DNA of 64,000 nucleotides from Bog-532 sp963805255 (GTDB lineage: Bacteria > Actinomycetota > Actinomycetes > Streptosporangiales > Streptosporangiaceae), in assembly GCA_963805255.1 (NCBI GenBank), contig CAWDTK010000011.1, positions 434,001-498,000 of the forward strand, read 5' to 3'. The notes below the pieces were generated by a model. It saw only the letters and a list, made by a program, of their open reading frames with translations. It ran no database searches and was not told where the DNA came from. The number at the start of each line of letters is the position of its first letter. The first letter of the stretch is position 1. Shown one piece after another: positions 1 to 7,917 of the stretch. A program made the position numbers and the translations under genes.

Positions 1-876
1 CTTGGCCGTGAAGGGTTCGCCGCAGACGGTGCACACGATGGGTGCCTCAGCCAGGGTCGAGCTGGCGGCGCGGATGCTGCGTCCACAGGGGCAGATGGCA
101 GCGATCAGGTTGGAGTTACGCCGCGCGGTGGGGGCCAGTTCTTCATCGGTCCGCCACAGAGTCATGGCGGCTTGCAGGGCGGTGAGCTGGCTGGCGTAGT
201 CCTCGGCCGTTTCGTCGGGGACGGTGGTGATGGACCAGCCGATGGTGGGGTCGAAGGCGACGGTCAGGCCGAGTTCTTCGGCGAGCATCTTGTATTTGGT
301 GTTGTGGTAGCGGTGCTGGCGGCTGGTGTCCTTGATGCCGCGGGCGGCGGCCAGGGCGTGCGCGGCCTCGTGCAGCAACGTGCCGAGGACGTCACGTGGG
401 GTGCGGCGCAGGCCTTCGCCGCTGATCATGATTTCGGCGCGCTGCTCGTTTCCGGCCTGCCAGCGGCCGGGGGCGTGGTGGCCCCAGATGGGCTGTTTGC
501 GTTCGGTGCCGCTGGCGATGATGATGACCACGGCCGGGATCTCGCCGTGCCGGGCGCGGATCGAGCGCCAGATGTCTTCCAGTACGCGGACGATTCCGCT
601 GATGGCCGGGCCGTCCGGACCGGGGGTGGTGATGGTGGTGCTGGTGACCGGGGGCCGGGTGGCGTCATAGGCCTTGCGGCGGCCCGGGTCGGTCAGCACC
701 TCGTAGGCCTCGGTAATGGCCTTGAACCGTTCAGCAGCCTTGCAGTCGCCGGGGTTGGTGTCGGGGTGATGCTGGCGGGCCAGCTTCCGGTACACCTTCT
801 TGATCTGGGAAAGCGTGGCATCGGGCGTGACGCCGAGAATCGCGTAGTAGTCGGGCAGGCGGGTCCGGGTGGTCAT
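1..876 (-). CDS. J-domain protein fused to a SprT-like zinc metallopeptidase domain (3' end outside window)
   Basis: The reading frame is open for 292 codons from ATG 876 to the window edge, so the C-terminus is missing. Residues 8-60 form a DnaJ-type J domain with the HPD triad at 37-39, which in this family stimulates Hsp70 ATPase. Residues 169-173 are HEAAH, the HExxH zinc site of SprT-like metallopeptidases. C262, C264, C282 and C285 look like a zinc ribbon, as often follows SprT domains. The start overlaps the upstream gene by four bases (ATGA), so it is the last visible gene of the transfer operon. The domain reading is firm. The role in the element is inference; it may process or remodel a protein during transfer. 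Confidence 0.85.
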   Translation of the reverse strand, partial: MTTRTRLPDYYAILGVTPDATLSQIKKVYRKLARQHHPDTNPGDCKAAERFKAITEAYEVLTDPGRRKAYDATRPPVTSTTITTPGPDGPAISGIVRVLEDIWRSIRARHGEIPAVVIIIASGTERKQPIWGHHAPGRWQAGNEQRAEIMISGEGLRRTPRDVLGTLLHEAAHALAAARGIKDTSRQHRYHNTKYKMLAEELGLTVAFDPTIGWSITTVPDETAEDYASQLTALQAAMTLWRTDEELAPTARRNSNLIAAICPCGRSIRAASSTLAEAPIVCTVCGEPFTAK

Positions 877-1172
877 GGTTCCCACACCTCGCCGGATGGT
901 TCGCGCTCCTCAGCGGAGTTATCGTCCTCGCGGCGCGCGGCGAGGAGTGCTTGAGTGAATTCGGCGATGGTGGCGAATCCGGTGTCGCCGATACAGTCGG
1001 CGCAGCGCCAGTAACCAGACGTTGAGGGGTAGGCGTTGTAGGCGCCGAGCATGGCGTAGCAGCACTGGCAGCCGCCGAGCATGGCGACGCCGTTGCGGTA
1101 GAAGTCCTCGGCGGGGTGGGCGGGCTTGTCGCCGACGATGGAGGTGACGTAATCGAGGATGGTGACCGGCAT
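873..1172 (-). CDS. Small cysteine-rich, probably zinc-binding protein
   Basis: This is a 99-residue protein. The segment around residues 35-60 carries CQCC and later CADC, a spacing that suggests one structural zinc site. The stop overlaps the start of the J-domain gene (ATGA), so the two are translationally coupled. I do not recognise a named family. The conserved-looking cysteines and its place in the operon make it a real gene, probably a small accessory protein of the integrative element. Confidence 0.7.
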   Translation of the reverse strand: MPVTILDYVTSIVGDKPAHPAEDFYRNGVAMLGGCQCCYAMLGAYNAYPSTSGYWRCADCIGDTGFATIAEFTQALLAARREDDNSAEEREPSGEVWEP

Positions 1173-1193
1173 GACGGGTCCTTCCAGGTGATT

Positions 1194-1209
1194 TGACGTT
1201 TAAGCGTCA
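1194..1209. repeat. Imperfect copy of a 16-bp palindrome
   Basis: TGACGTTTAAGCGTCA matches the perfect palindrome at 3957-3972 except for one base. It includes the stop codon of the 113-residue gene and precedes the 99-residue gene. See the entry at 3957. Confidence 0.6.
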
Positions 1210-1541
1210 GGAGTGACGCAGCCGTCGTAGGAGTTGAGGGCGTGATAGGCGGCCATGTGCGCTTCGGGGATCGAGACGATGCTGTAGGTGATCTGCCCGA
1301 AGGCGCGTTCGGCGCGGTAATGGCCGCCGCTGGCGGTCTCGTCGGTGATGGTGGTGCCGAGCAGGCAGGCGACGTGGTTGACCTGATCACGGCCGCCGTC
1401 GTCGGTGCTGGCGGCGAGCAAGGTAAGGTCCTCGCCGTACCGGGGGACGGGGATGGCCGGGTGGGTGTCCAGGAAGTCGGCCAGGGCGCGCAGGTCGCCA
1501 ATGAAACTGGCCCGGGCCTTGGGATCGGTGCTGTAGGACAT
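1200..1541 (-). CDS. Hypothetical protein of the transfer operon
   Basis: A 113-residue soluble protein with no signal peptide or membrane segment. It is strongly biased to G/C third positions and sits 20 bp downstream of the FtsK-like gene, in the same direction. I do not recognise a characterised domain. Genes of this size and position are usual in actinomycete integrative elements. Its stop codon lies inside a 16-bp palindrome. Confidence 0.7.
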   Translation of the reverse strand: MSYSTDPKARASFIGDLRALADFLDTHPAIPVPRYGEDLTLLAASTDDGGRDQVNHVACLLGTTITDETASGGHYRAERAFGQITYSIVSIPEAHMAAYHALNSYDGCVTPDA

Positions 1542-1561
1542 GAGGGTTTTCCCTTCTGGGT

Positions 1562-2428
1562 TCAGGCGACGTGGCTGGTCGCCGGGGTGATGACCGGTGG
1601 GGTGGCCGGGGTGGGGGTACGGCGGGTCCAGGCGGCGTGGTCGGCCAGGGCGATGATGTGCTCGTCGGTGAGGTAGGCGGCTTTGATTTTCTGGGGGACG
1701 CCGCCTTCGGCGATCAGGTAGGCCACGCCGGGGTTGGTGGGGGCGATGGTGGTGGCGTCGAAGCCTGCCTCGGACCAGCCGTCGCCGAGGATGATGTTGC
1801 TGCTGCCGGTGCTGGTGCAGCGGAACGCGGCCCGGTAACCGAACAGGTCCCGGACGGACTTGGGGATGATGTCCACCGAGGGCCTTTGGGTGGCGGCGAT
1901 GACCGGCATGGCGGCGGCGCGGCCGCGGGCGACCAGATCCCGGAACAGGGCCACGAATTCGCGTTGCTGGGTTTCGGTGCCCAGCACGGTGGAGTACAGG
2001 GCGATCTCATCGAAGATCGAGGTGATGACGTTCACCTGATCGGTGGGCTCGATTTTGCGGCGGCGGTGCGCGCGGAGCCACGTGTACCGGTTGTCCATCA
2101 CGCGCTGCAGGCGGCGCAGGGTGATGAGGGCGTGGTCGAGGTCGGGGCCGACGAATTCGTCGGCGAGGTCGTCCCACATGCCGAGCTCGACTTGCTTGCC
2201 GTCGAACAGCACGTTGCGATTGCGGATCGACAGGGCGGCGTGGGCGGCGAAGGTGTTGAGCAGCCCGGATTTGCCGCCGCCGGGTTCGCCTGCCGCGAGC
2301 AGGTTGCGGTAGATGAGTTTGGTGTAGACGGGGGCACCGAATTCGTCGACGCCGATGAAGATCGGGTCGTACATGGTCAGCAGCGGCCCGACCGGGACGG
2401 TGGCAGGTGTCAGTGCGGGGCCGTTCAT
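1562..2428 (-). CDS. FtsK/SpoIIIE-like DNA translocase (TraB/TraSA-type transfer protein)
   Basis: A 288-residue P-loop ATPase. Walker A is GEPGGGKS at residues 47-54 and a Walker B-like FDEIA lies near residue 140. A later ATQRPS segment is typical of FtsK-type motors. In Streptomyces-type conjugation one FtsK-like protein moves double-stranded DNA between mycelial cells, unlike relaxase-based systems. It is shorter than full TraB, with no N-terminal membrane part. The next gene upstream encodes a multi-helix membrane protein that may supply it. The start is ATG 2428 with an AAAGGAGA ribosome site. Confidence 0.85.
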   Translation of the reverse strand: MNGPALTPATVPVGPLLTMYDPIFIGVDEFGAPVYTKLIYRNLLAAGEPGGGKSGLLNTFAAHAALSIRNRNVLFDGKQVELGMWDDLADEFVGPDLDHALITLRRLQRVMDNRYTWLRAHRRRKIEPTDQVNVITSIFDEIALYSTVLGTETQQREFVALFRDLVARGRAAAMPVIAATQRPSVDIIPKSVRDLFGYRAAFRCTSTGSSNIILGDGWSEAGFDATTIAPTNPGVAYLIAEGGVPQKIKAAYLTDEHIIALADHAAWTRRTPTPATPPVITPATSHVA

Positions 2429-2543
2429 GGGTTCTCCTTTGCGGGGAGGGGGAACCTCAGCCCGGGCCGGTCAGGCTGCGGGCTGGGGTTCCGCCGGTGG
2501 ATCGGCCGCTCAGAGCGGCGGGTGAAGGCCCCGGGTGAGTGGG

Positions 2544-3491
2544 TTACAGGTAGTCGGCGACGTCGGGGTCGACGCCGGTCGGGGCCGGGGTGGGGGCGGG
2601 TGTCTTCCTGTCCGCCCGGGTGAGGGTGGGCGTGGGCCGGGTGGGCCGGGGGGGTGGGGTGACGTCGGCGGCGCTGACGTCGGGCAGGTCCAGCGCGGTA
2701 GGCACGGGCAGATCCTGGCGATCCTGGTCCCGGGGTGGGGTGCCGGGCTTGAGCAGGCCGAGCAGCGGCGAGGCGACAGCTCCGGTGAGGGCGTCGCGGC
2801 GCTTGATGTCCAGCCGGATCAGCGCCGAGTTGGACGCCGAGGCCGATTCGGCGATCGCGACATCGGCCCAGCAGGCGACGGCGATCAGATCCAGCCGGTC
2901 CTGGATGTCACTGAGGGCGAGGCCGGGGCGCAGCCAGATCCAGGCCCGTTCCCCGACCGAGGTGGGGATGGTCAGCAGGAGAAAGGGCAGGCTGCCGGTG
3001 CGGTTGGTGATGATGAATTCGGCGAAGCAGGTCCGGATCCGGTGCCGGGTAATCAGGCACCACACGGTGGCCACCACGCGGCGGCGGACCTGCGGGATCG
3101 CGGCGGGAACGCCGGTGATGGAGACGACGACCGCGAGGCGGATGAGCAGGGTGGTGTGGTCGGCGAGGTCGACCCAGCCGGTGACCAGGCCCAGGGTGAG
3201 GCCGATTTCGGGGGTCCACCACCACAGGGCGCGCAGGACCGGCCAGGCGATCACCAGCGCGGCGATGACAGCGGCCACAATCAGACCGATGCCGATGCCC
3301 GCGAGCAGGGCGAGGATGGGGTGCCATTTGCTGGCCAGCACGGTGGCGGCCAGCAGGCCGATGGTGATCCAGCAGATCCAGAACACGATCTTGGCTTTGC
3401 GGACCGCCGAGCGGCGGACCGGTTCTTCGATGACGGTGACCGTGCCGCCGGAGCGTCGACCGGTAAGGCCGCCGCGATTAGACTTGGACAT
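2544..3491 (-). CDS. Multi-pass membrane protein, probable membrane partner of the FtsK-like translocase
   Basis: 315 residues. Hydrophobic helices lie at about 34-56, 60-97 (probably two) and 113-135. A folded cytoplasmic part follows, then a Pro/Thr-rich tail (about 255-305) ending in VADYL. It lies directly upstream of the soluble FtsK-like ATPase in the same operon, where membrane-anchored transfer or spread (Spd) proteins are found in Streptomyces elements. The start is ATG 3491, preceded on this strand by TTAGGAGGAGGTTG, a strong ribosome site. A role as membrane anchor for the ATPase is inference. Confidence 0.75.
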   Translation of the reverse strand: MSKSNRGGLTGRRSGGTVTVIEEPVRRSAVRKAKIVFWICWITIGLLAATVLASKWHPILALLAGIGIGLIVAAVIAALVIAWPVLRALWWWTPEIGLTLGLVTGWVDLADHTTLLIRLAVVVSITGVPAAIPQVRRRVVATVWCLITRHRIRTCFAEFIITNRTGSLPFLLLTIPTSVGERAWIWLRPGLALSDIQDRLDLIAVACWADVAIAESASASNSALIRLDIKRRDALTGAVASPLLGLLKPGTPPRDQDRQDLPVPTALDLPDVSAADVTPPPRPTRPTPTLTRADRKTPAPTPAPTGVDPDVADYL

Positions 3492-3614
3492 GGTGCAACC
3501 TCCTCCTAACCAGGGGGTTTGTGCGGAAAGGCGGGCCCAGGCGTTGCTGCGCCTGATGGGTCCCGCAGGGCCGGGCCAGAGGAACTTGGTCTTCTTCTGG
3601 CCCGGCGCTACCGG

Positions 3615-3887
3615 TCAGTTGAGCGTGATAACGACCGGCACCGGTTCGTCCGCTGGCCGTTTGCACAGTTCCCGGACGTACAGGGCGATCGTGATGACCG
3701 TTTCCATGAAGTCGGTGGTCGCACTGATCCGTTCGATCACATCGGCTTCGGGACGCAGCGCATGCAGGTCGCTGATCGCAGCGTCCAGGACGTCGAGGCC
3801 GACCTGAATATCGGACCTCAGATCTTGCGTTGGAATATCAGCGGCTTCGCGCTGAATCTCGGTGATAACCCGGTCGAGGTTCGTCAT
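3615..3887 (-). CDS. Small hypothetical protein
   Basis: The start chosen is ATG 3887, because GAGGAG lies six bases upstream; a longer frame from 3932 has no such site. The 90-residue product is acidic and predicted helical (MTNLDRVITEIQREA), with no cysteines or membrane segments. It is the second gene of the minus-strand transfer operon. No family recognised. Confidence 0.65.
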   Translation of the reverse strand: MTNLDRVITEIQREAADIPTQDLRSDIQVGLDVLDAAISDLHALRPEADVIERISATTDFMETVITIALYVRELCKRPADEPVPVVITLN

Positions 3888-3956
3888 CTGTTTCTCCTCG
3901 AAATCGACGGGGCGGGCATGCCTGCCCGTCACGGACCGGAAAGGGATGAGTGCTTT

Positions 3957-3972
3957 TGACGCTTAAGCGTCA
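3957..3972. promoter_or_regulatory. Perfect 16-bp palindrome TGACGCTTAAGCGTCA
   Basis: A fully symmetrical 16-mer lies between the 107-residue and 90-residue genes. A copy with one mismatch is at 1194-1209, again between two genes of the operon. It has no loop and no T-run, so a protein-binding site is likelier than a terminator. Both placements are just upstream of an operon gene. Function is not known. Confidence 0.5.
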
Positions 3973-4019
3973 GGGCACCGGAAGGGACACTCAGGTACAC
4001 GGCAAATGCGAGATGCCGG

Positions 4020-4343
4020 TTACTGAGGCTTGACCTGCGGCATCGAGGCCGCCTTGATCTCCTCTGCACGGAACGCCACGCCGTTACGCCCGTCGGTCAC
4101 CCAGGGCAGGGCCTCCAGCTTGGACAGGTGAACGAGCTGCCCCACCTTCACGTTCGGCTTTTCCCCAGCCGTAGTGACGGTGATCACCTCGCCGCCGTCG
4201 TCGTCCAGGACAAACACCTGCGTCAACCACATCAGCCGGCCCGTTCCGCGCTCCTGCTTCTGGCGGCCGTTCTGCTCGGTCTTCTCCCTCGTCTCCCGCG
4301 AGACCGTGACCTGCTTACCGCTGGTGTCCACGTAGAGCTTCAT
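4020..4343 (-). CDS. Hypothetical protein, first gene of the transfer operon
   Basis: 107 residues, starting MKLYVDTSGKQVTVSR. The predicted pattern is mostly beta strand (QVFVLDD, EVITVTT, NVKVGQLVHLS) and ends in a basic and Gln/Pro tail. A small OB-fold DNA-binding protein is possible, but I see no diagnostic motif. ATG 4343 has AGGGAGAG upstream. It is the promoter-proximal gene of the leftward operon and is divergent from the XRE-TPR regulator. Confidence 0.65.
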   Translation of the reverse strand: MKLYVDTSGKQVTVSRETREKTEQNGRQKQERGTGRLMWLTQVFVLDDDGGEVITVTTAGEKPNVKVGQLVHLSKLEALPWVTDGRNGVAFRAEEIKAASMPQVKPQ

Positions 4344-4418
4344 CAGGCTCTCCCTTCAAATCCGTGGCCAACCGTTGACCACGGAATCGAGCCTGACGCG
4401 TTCAAATGCGCACAACTA

Positions 4419-4513
4419 GTGACATTGCTGGTGTCAAAGGTGGACAGTTAGGGGACAAGCGTCTGTCACCATGCGTGTCACCCCCACGTCATCGGCGACA
4501 CTTAAAGGGACAC
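4419..4513. promoter_or_regulatory. Divergent control region with about eight TGTC/GACA half-sites
   Basis: Between the leftward operon and the rightward regulator gene lie GTGACA (4419), TGTCA (4432), GGACA (4442), GGGACA (4452), TGTCACC (4464), TGTCACC (4476), GCGACAC (4495) and GGGACAC (4507). Two TGTCACC copies are 12 bp apart. Their density suggests an operator cluster for the adjacent XRE protein or another element regulator. This is read from sequence only. Confidence 0.45.
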
Positions 4514-5511
4514 AGACCCGACCGGAGGAGCGCACCTCTGATGGTTGATGACCGGCCGCCGTGGGCGCGGCGGATCGCCAACGAGCGCAATGTGCGCGGC
4601 TGGAGCCAGGCCGAGGCAGTGCGGGCGATGCGGGCGCATGCGCCCACTGAGTTGCCTGGCGATGCCAGCCTGCTCAGGCAGTGGAAGCGCTGGGAAGCGG
4701 GCGAGGTCCAGCCCAAGGAGTTCTACCAGCCGATCATCGCGGCGACCTTCGGCACGGTGACGCACGCGATGTTCCCGGTCGCGCCGCAGCGTGACGCCGA
4801 GGCCGATGTGCTGGCCATGGCCGGGATGGACACGCTGGAGCTGGTCAGCCGTCTGCAGCGTTCCGACCTGGATCGGGCCACGCTCGATGGCCTGCGGATC
4901 ATGGCGGACCGGCTGTGCTCGGAGTACCCGTACATGCCCGCTGATCAGCTCCTGATCGAGGGCCGGGCCTGGCTGCGCCGGATCACCGCACTCCAGGGCC
5001 AGCGCGTCACCCTCAAGCAGCACCGCGAAATCCTGGTCCAGGCCGGGTGGGTCGCCCTGCTAGTGGGGTGCGTGGAGTACGACACCGGCAACCGCCAGGC
5101 CGCGGAAACCACCCGCCAGGCGGCCCTGTCGCTCGGCACCGAAGCCGACCACGGCGAGATCATCGCGTGGGCGCACGAGATGCGCGCCTGGATCAACCTG
5201 ACCACCGGTGACTACCACGGCGTGGTCGCGGCAGCCCGGGCCGGGACGGAGGTCACGCCGCAGAGCAGCGTGGCGGTGCAGCTCGCCGCCCAGGAGGCCA
5301 AGGCGTGGGCTCGTATCGGCGACCGGCGGCAAACCGAAGTCGCCCTGGATCGGGGGCGGCGGCTGCTTGATTCCATGCCGTACCCGGAGAACCTTGATCA
5401 CCACTTTGTCGTTGACCCGACCAAATTCGACTTCTACGCCATGGACTGCTACCGCATGCTCGCCGACGACAAGATGGCCGAAAACCTGGCCAGCGAAGTC
5501 ATCCACGCAAG

Positions 5512-7246
5512 TAGTACAGTCGTGTTTTCACGGTGCGGCGATGCCGTGTCGCGGATTGTGACGTGATCCGCCTGGGTTTGCGGTTACATCGAGTCACCTC
5601 CTTCCGGTCGCCGCAGTTCAGGTGGCTGCCGCGGCCAGCAGCCGGATGCTGTAGTGGTGCCAGCGGGCTCTGGCCTGGTGGCAGCGCCGCCAGCGGGACC
5701 AGCGCAGGTGGAAGGCGAGGCGGGCGCGGGTGATCAGCCCGGCGGCGTACTGCCTGGCCAGGCGTTCGATGCGGGCGGTCTCGGCGATGGTGAGCTTGAC
5801 GGCGCCGATGCGCGGCGGGCAGGGCTGCCGGCTGCGGACGGGGACGGGCGCGTCGCCGGGCGGGATGCGCAGGTCGGGGCCGCTGACGTCGTCCTTGCCG
5901 TCGCGGCCGTCGTCGTGGCTTGCGCGGGCGGGGGCGTCCGGGAGGGTGATGTCGCCGCAGAGCGCGTTGCGGATGGCGGCGTGGCGGAGCTGCGCGAGGG
6001 CGGCCAGGGCGGTGTGCCGGCAGACCGCGTCCCAGGTCCTGGCCTGGGCCTGGTCCCAGCCCAGGACGTCCTTCCCGGTCTTGAACGTCTCCTCAGCCGG
6101 CCATCTGCGGCCTGCGATGGTGATGAAGAACGTCATGGTCGCCGGGGTGCCCTCCGGCGCCCAGCACAGGTAGAAGGCCAGGTCGCCTGGGCGGGACAGC
6201 AGGCGGCGGATCAGCAGGAAGTGCCTGGGGCTGCTGGTGGCCAGCAGCGCCCAGTCCGCGAACCGGGGGCCTTTGGCGCCATTCCCGCACGAGCGCCGCT
6301 CGAAGACCGCGTCCCCGGCGGCGTCCCCGGCCTTGATCACGGCCCCGGACGGGAGGGTGATGCGGAAGTCGCGCGGGATGACTGCCACATACGGCAGGCC
6401 CCTGGACTCGCAGAACCGGCGCAGCTCGCCGCTGCGGCCGTACACCTCGTCATACGCCGCCCACTTCGCGGGCAGGCCCGCATCCAGCAGCCGTTCCAGC
6501 TGGCCGATGGCCAGCTGCGGTTTCGTCTTGCGCTCCAGCTTGCCCGGGATCCGGGCGGCCCGGCGCCGCCGCCAGTCCTTCTCCCAGCGCTGCGGCATGA
6601 ACACATCGAAATCCGCCCAGGCCTGCCCGGACGTGGTCACCCACGCGGAGAACACCGTGGTGACACAGTTCTCCACGTGCCCGGTGCATCCGGCGTGCTG
6701 CGGCGCCACGCACGCGGTCGCGTCCCCGTCCTTGAGCTGCGCGGTCTCATCGACCGCGATCCCCGGCCCGATCAGGTCGCCCGGGTCGCACGGCAGCCAG
6801 GCACGCGCAAGGCCCGCCAGCTCCGCCCGCAGGCGCGTCCAGTCCCACCGGTAGCCGCGCAGCAGGGCCTGCATCCGGTGCGGGTTCTCGTGCCCGGCCG
6901 CCTCCGCCAGGCCCCAGCAGTTCGCCCTCACCCCCGGCGCCAGCCCCCGCACGTAATCCAGCGCGGTCCCCGCGCTGCGGCGCTGCGCCAGAACCCGTCC
7001 CAGCACCGTCCTGACCTGCGCATCTGCCCTCGCCACGGTATCGAAGGCATCCTCTATCCTGGCCTGTACGGCCGTGTCGTTATTGCTTATGGTCACGCAT
7101 CAGGCAACCCGGCACGGCCGCCCCGAATTTCACGGCTGTAACTCCGCCACGCGACCGAAACCAGTCACTCAGCGTTACCGTTGCGACTGCAGGCGAATCC
7201 TCGCCGCAACACCAACATCACCGAATGTAAAACCGCGACTGTACTA
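5512..7246. mobile_element. IS701-family insertion sequence, 1735 bp
   Basis: The ends are inverted repeats starting TAGTACAGTCG (5512) and CGACTGTACTA (ending 7246); similarity continues for about 17 bp. The flanks are direct repeats of CAAG at 5508-5511 and 7247-7250, the 4-bp duplication typical of IS701. Excision with one CAAG copy restores the regulator frame exactly, so the boundaries are secure. One transposase gene occupies most of it. The clean junctions suggest a recent insertion. Confidence 0.93.
5618..7096 (-). CDS. IS701-family DDE transposase
   Basis: 492 residues from a GTG start at 7096. IAVDETAQLKDG near residue 113 carries the first catalytic Asp of IS701/IS4-like transposases, and RWPAEETFKTGKD near 330 fits the region of the catalytic Glu. 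The length is normal for the family and no frameshift is seen, so the element may be active. The gene fills the IS and reads opposite to the gene it interrupts. Confidence 0.9.
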   Translation of the reverse strand: MTISNNDTAVQARIEDAFDTVARADAQVRTVLGRVLAQRRSAGTALDYVRGLAPGVRANCWGLAEAAGHENPHRMQALLRGYRWDWTRLRAELAGLARAWLPCDPGDLIGPGIAVDETAQLKDGDATACVAPQHAGCTGHVENCVTTVFSAWVTTSGQAWADFDVFMPQRWEKDWRRRRAARIPGKLERKTKPQLAIGQLERLLDAGLPAKWAAYDEVYGRSGELRRFCESRGLPYVAVIPRDFRITLPSGAVIKAGDAAGDAVFERRSCGNGAKGPRFADWALLATSSPRHFLLIRRLLSRPGDLAFYLCWAPEGTPATMTFFITIAGRRWPAEETFKTGKDVLGWDQAQARTWDAVCRHTALAALAQLRHAAIRNALCGDITLPDAPARASHDDGRDGKDDVSGPDLRIPPGDAPVPVRSRQPCPPRIGAVKLTIAETARIERLARQYAAGLITRARLAFHLRWSRWRRCHQARARWHHYSIRLLAAAAT

Positions 7247-7524
7247 CAAGCACCGACTTCGACGGCAGAGAACGCGCACCCATGCGCCTGGCCGAAGCTC
7301 GGATTACTCTCGGCGTGGTTGCAGCACGGCAAGGCGACCTGGACGAGGCCGTAAACCAGGGAGAACGCGCCCTCACCGGCCAGCGCAAGTCGCTGCCCTC
7401 ACTTCTCATGGCCAGTCGCGACCTCACCAGGGTGCTCAATGACCGGTACCCCACCGAGACAGGCACCCGGCAGTACCTCGACCACCTCCACGTCCTAGGC
7501 GAAGGTTCAAAGCTTCCCAGATAG

Positions 7525-7917
7525 CGGACCAACGCTCTTTCACTACCACTTGCACCTCACACCCGGCATCTGGCATCAGCGCATCGCATCTGGGCGACGG
7601 CCTCGCTCAGCCCGTGAGCGCTCGTCCAAGACACGACGTAACTTGCCTTACAAAGCAACACGCAGACTTATGACTCCGAAGACCCGTAGAAGCTAGCTGG
7701 AAAAACTGGGAACCCGGATGCGATTGGTTCACGTCTGATCCACCAGATGCATGTACGCTACACTCACCTCGGCCAAAGACGGCGGGTCGCCTGAAGCGTC
7801 ACGTTCCCCGTCGGCCTCGCCTAGCGAATTTTATCTAGGGGCGCATCTGCAGCACGCGTGGAGTGGAGACTTGGCTCTTAACGTGCATCCGAGGCGCACT
7901 AGCACTGGGAGTTGGGC
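7525..7917. other. Intergenic, no gene recognised
   Basis: About 390 bp between the regulator remnant and the ATPase gene. Base composition drops towards the AT-richer gene on the right. I see no coding frame of merit and no RNA gene. It presumably holds the promoter of the 782-residue ATPase. Confidence 0.5.

Larger units (their letters stand above)
4541..7524 (+). pseudogene. XRE-family regulator with TPR-like C-terminus, split by an IS701-family element
   Basis: The start is ATG 4541, downstream of CGGAGGAG. Residues 7-60 contain a helix-turn-helix (RGWSQAEAVRAM) and the rest is TPR-like helical repeats, as in Streptomyces XRE-TPR regulators. Coding is intact to 5511, where the IS begins. 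The same frame resumes at 7251 as STDFDGRER and ends at TGA 7524. Removing the IS and one CAAG copy gives an uninterrupted 414-residue protein. The present 5' part would make a product ending in about 18 foreign residues (stop 5564-5566). It faces the transfer operon, so it may have controlled it. Confidence 0.9.

Noticed and set aside
172..954. 260-codon open frame on the plus strand
   Set aside because: It is antisense to the J-domain/SprT gene, is Gly/Ala-rich without motifs and has no ribosome site. The opposite strand carries clear HPD and HEAAH motifs.
1571..2623. 350-codon open frame on the plus strand
   Set aside because: Antisense shadow of the FtsK-like gene, caused by strong G/C third-position bias.
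5654..7141. 495-codon open frame on the plus strand
   Set aside because: Antisense to the IS701 transposase, which has the catalytic motifs and family length.
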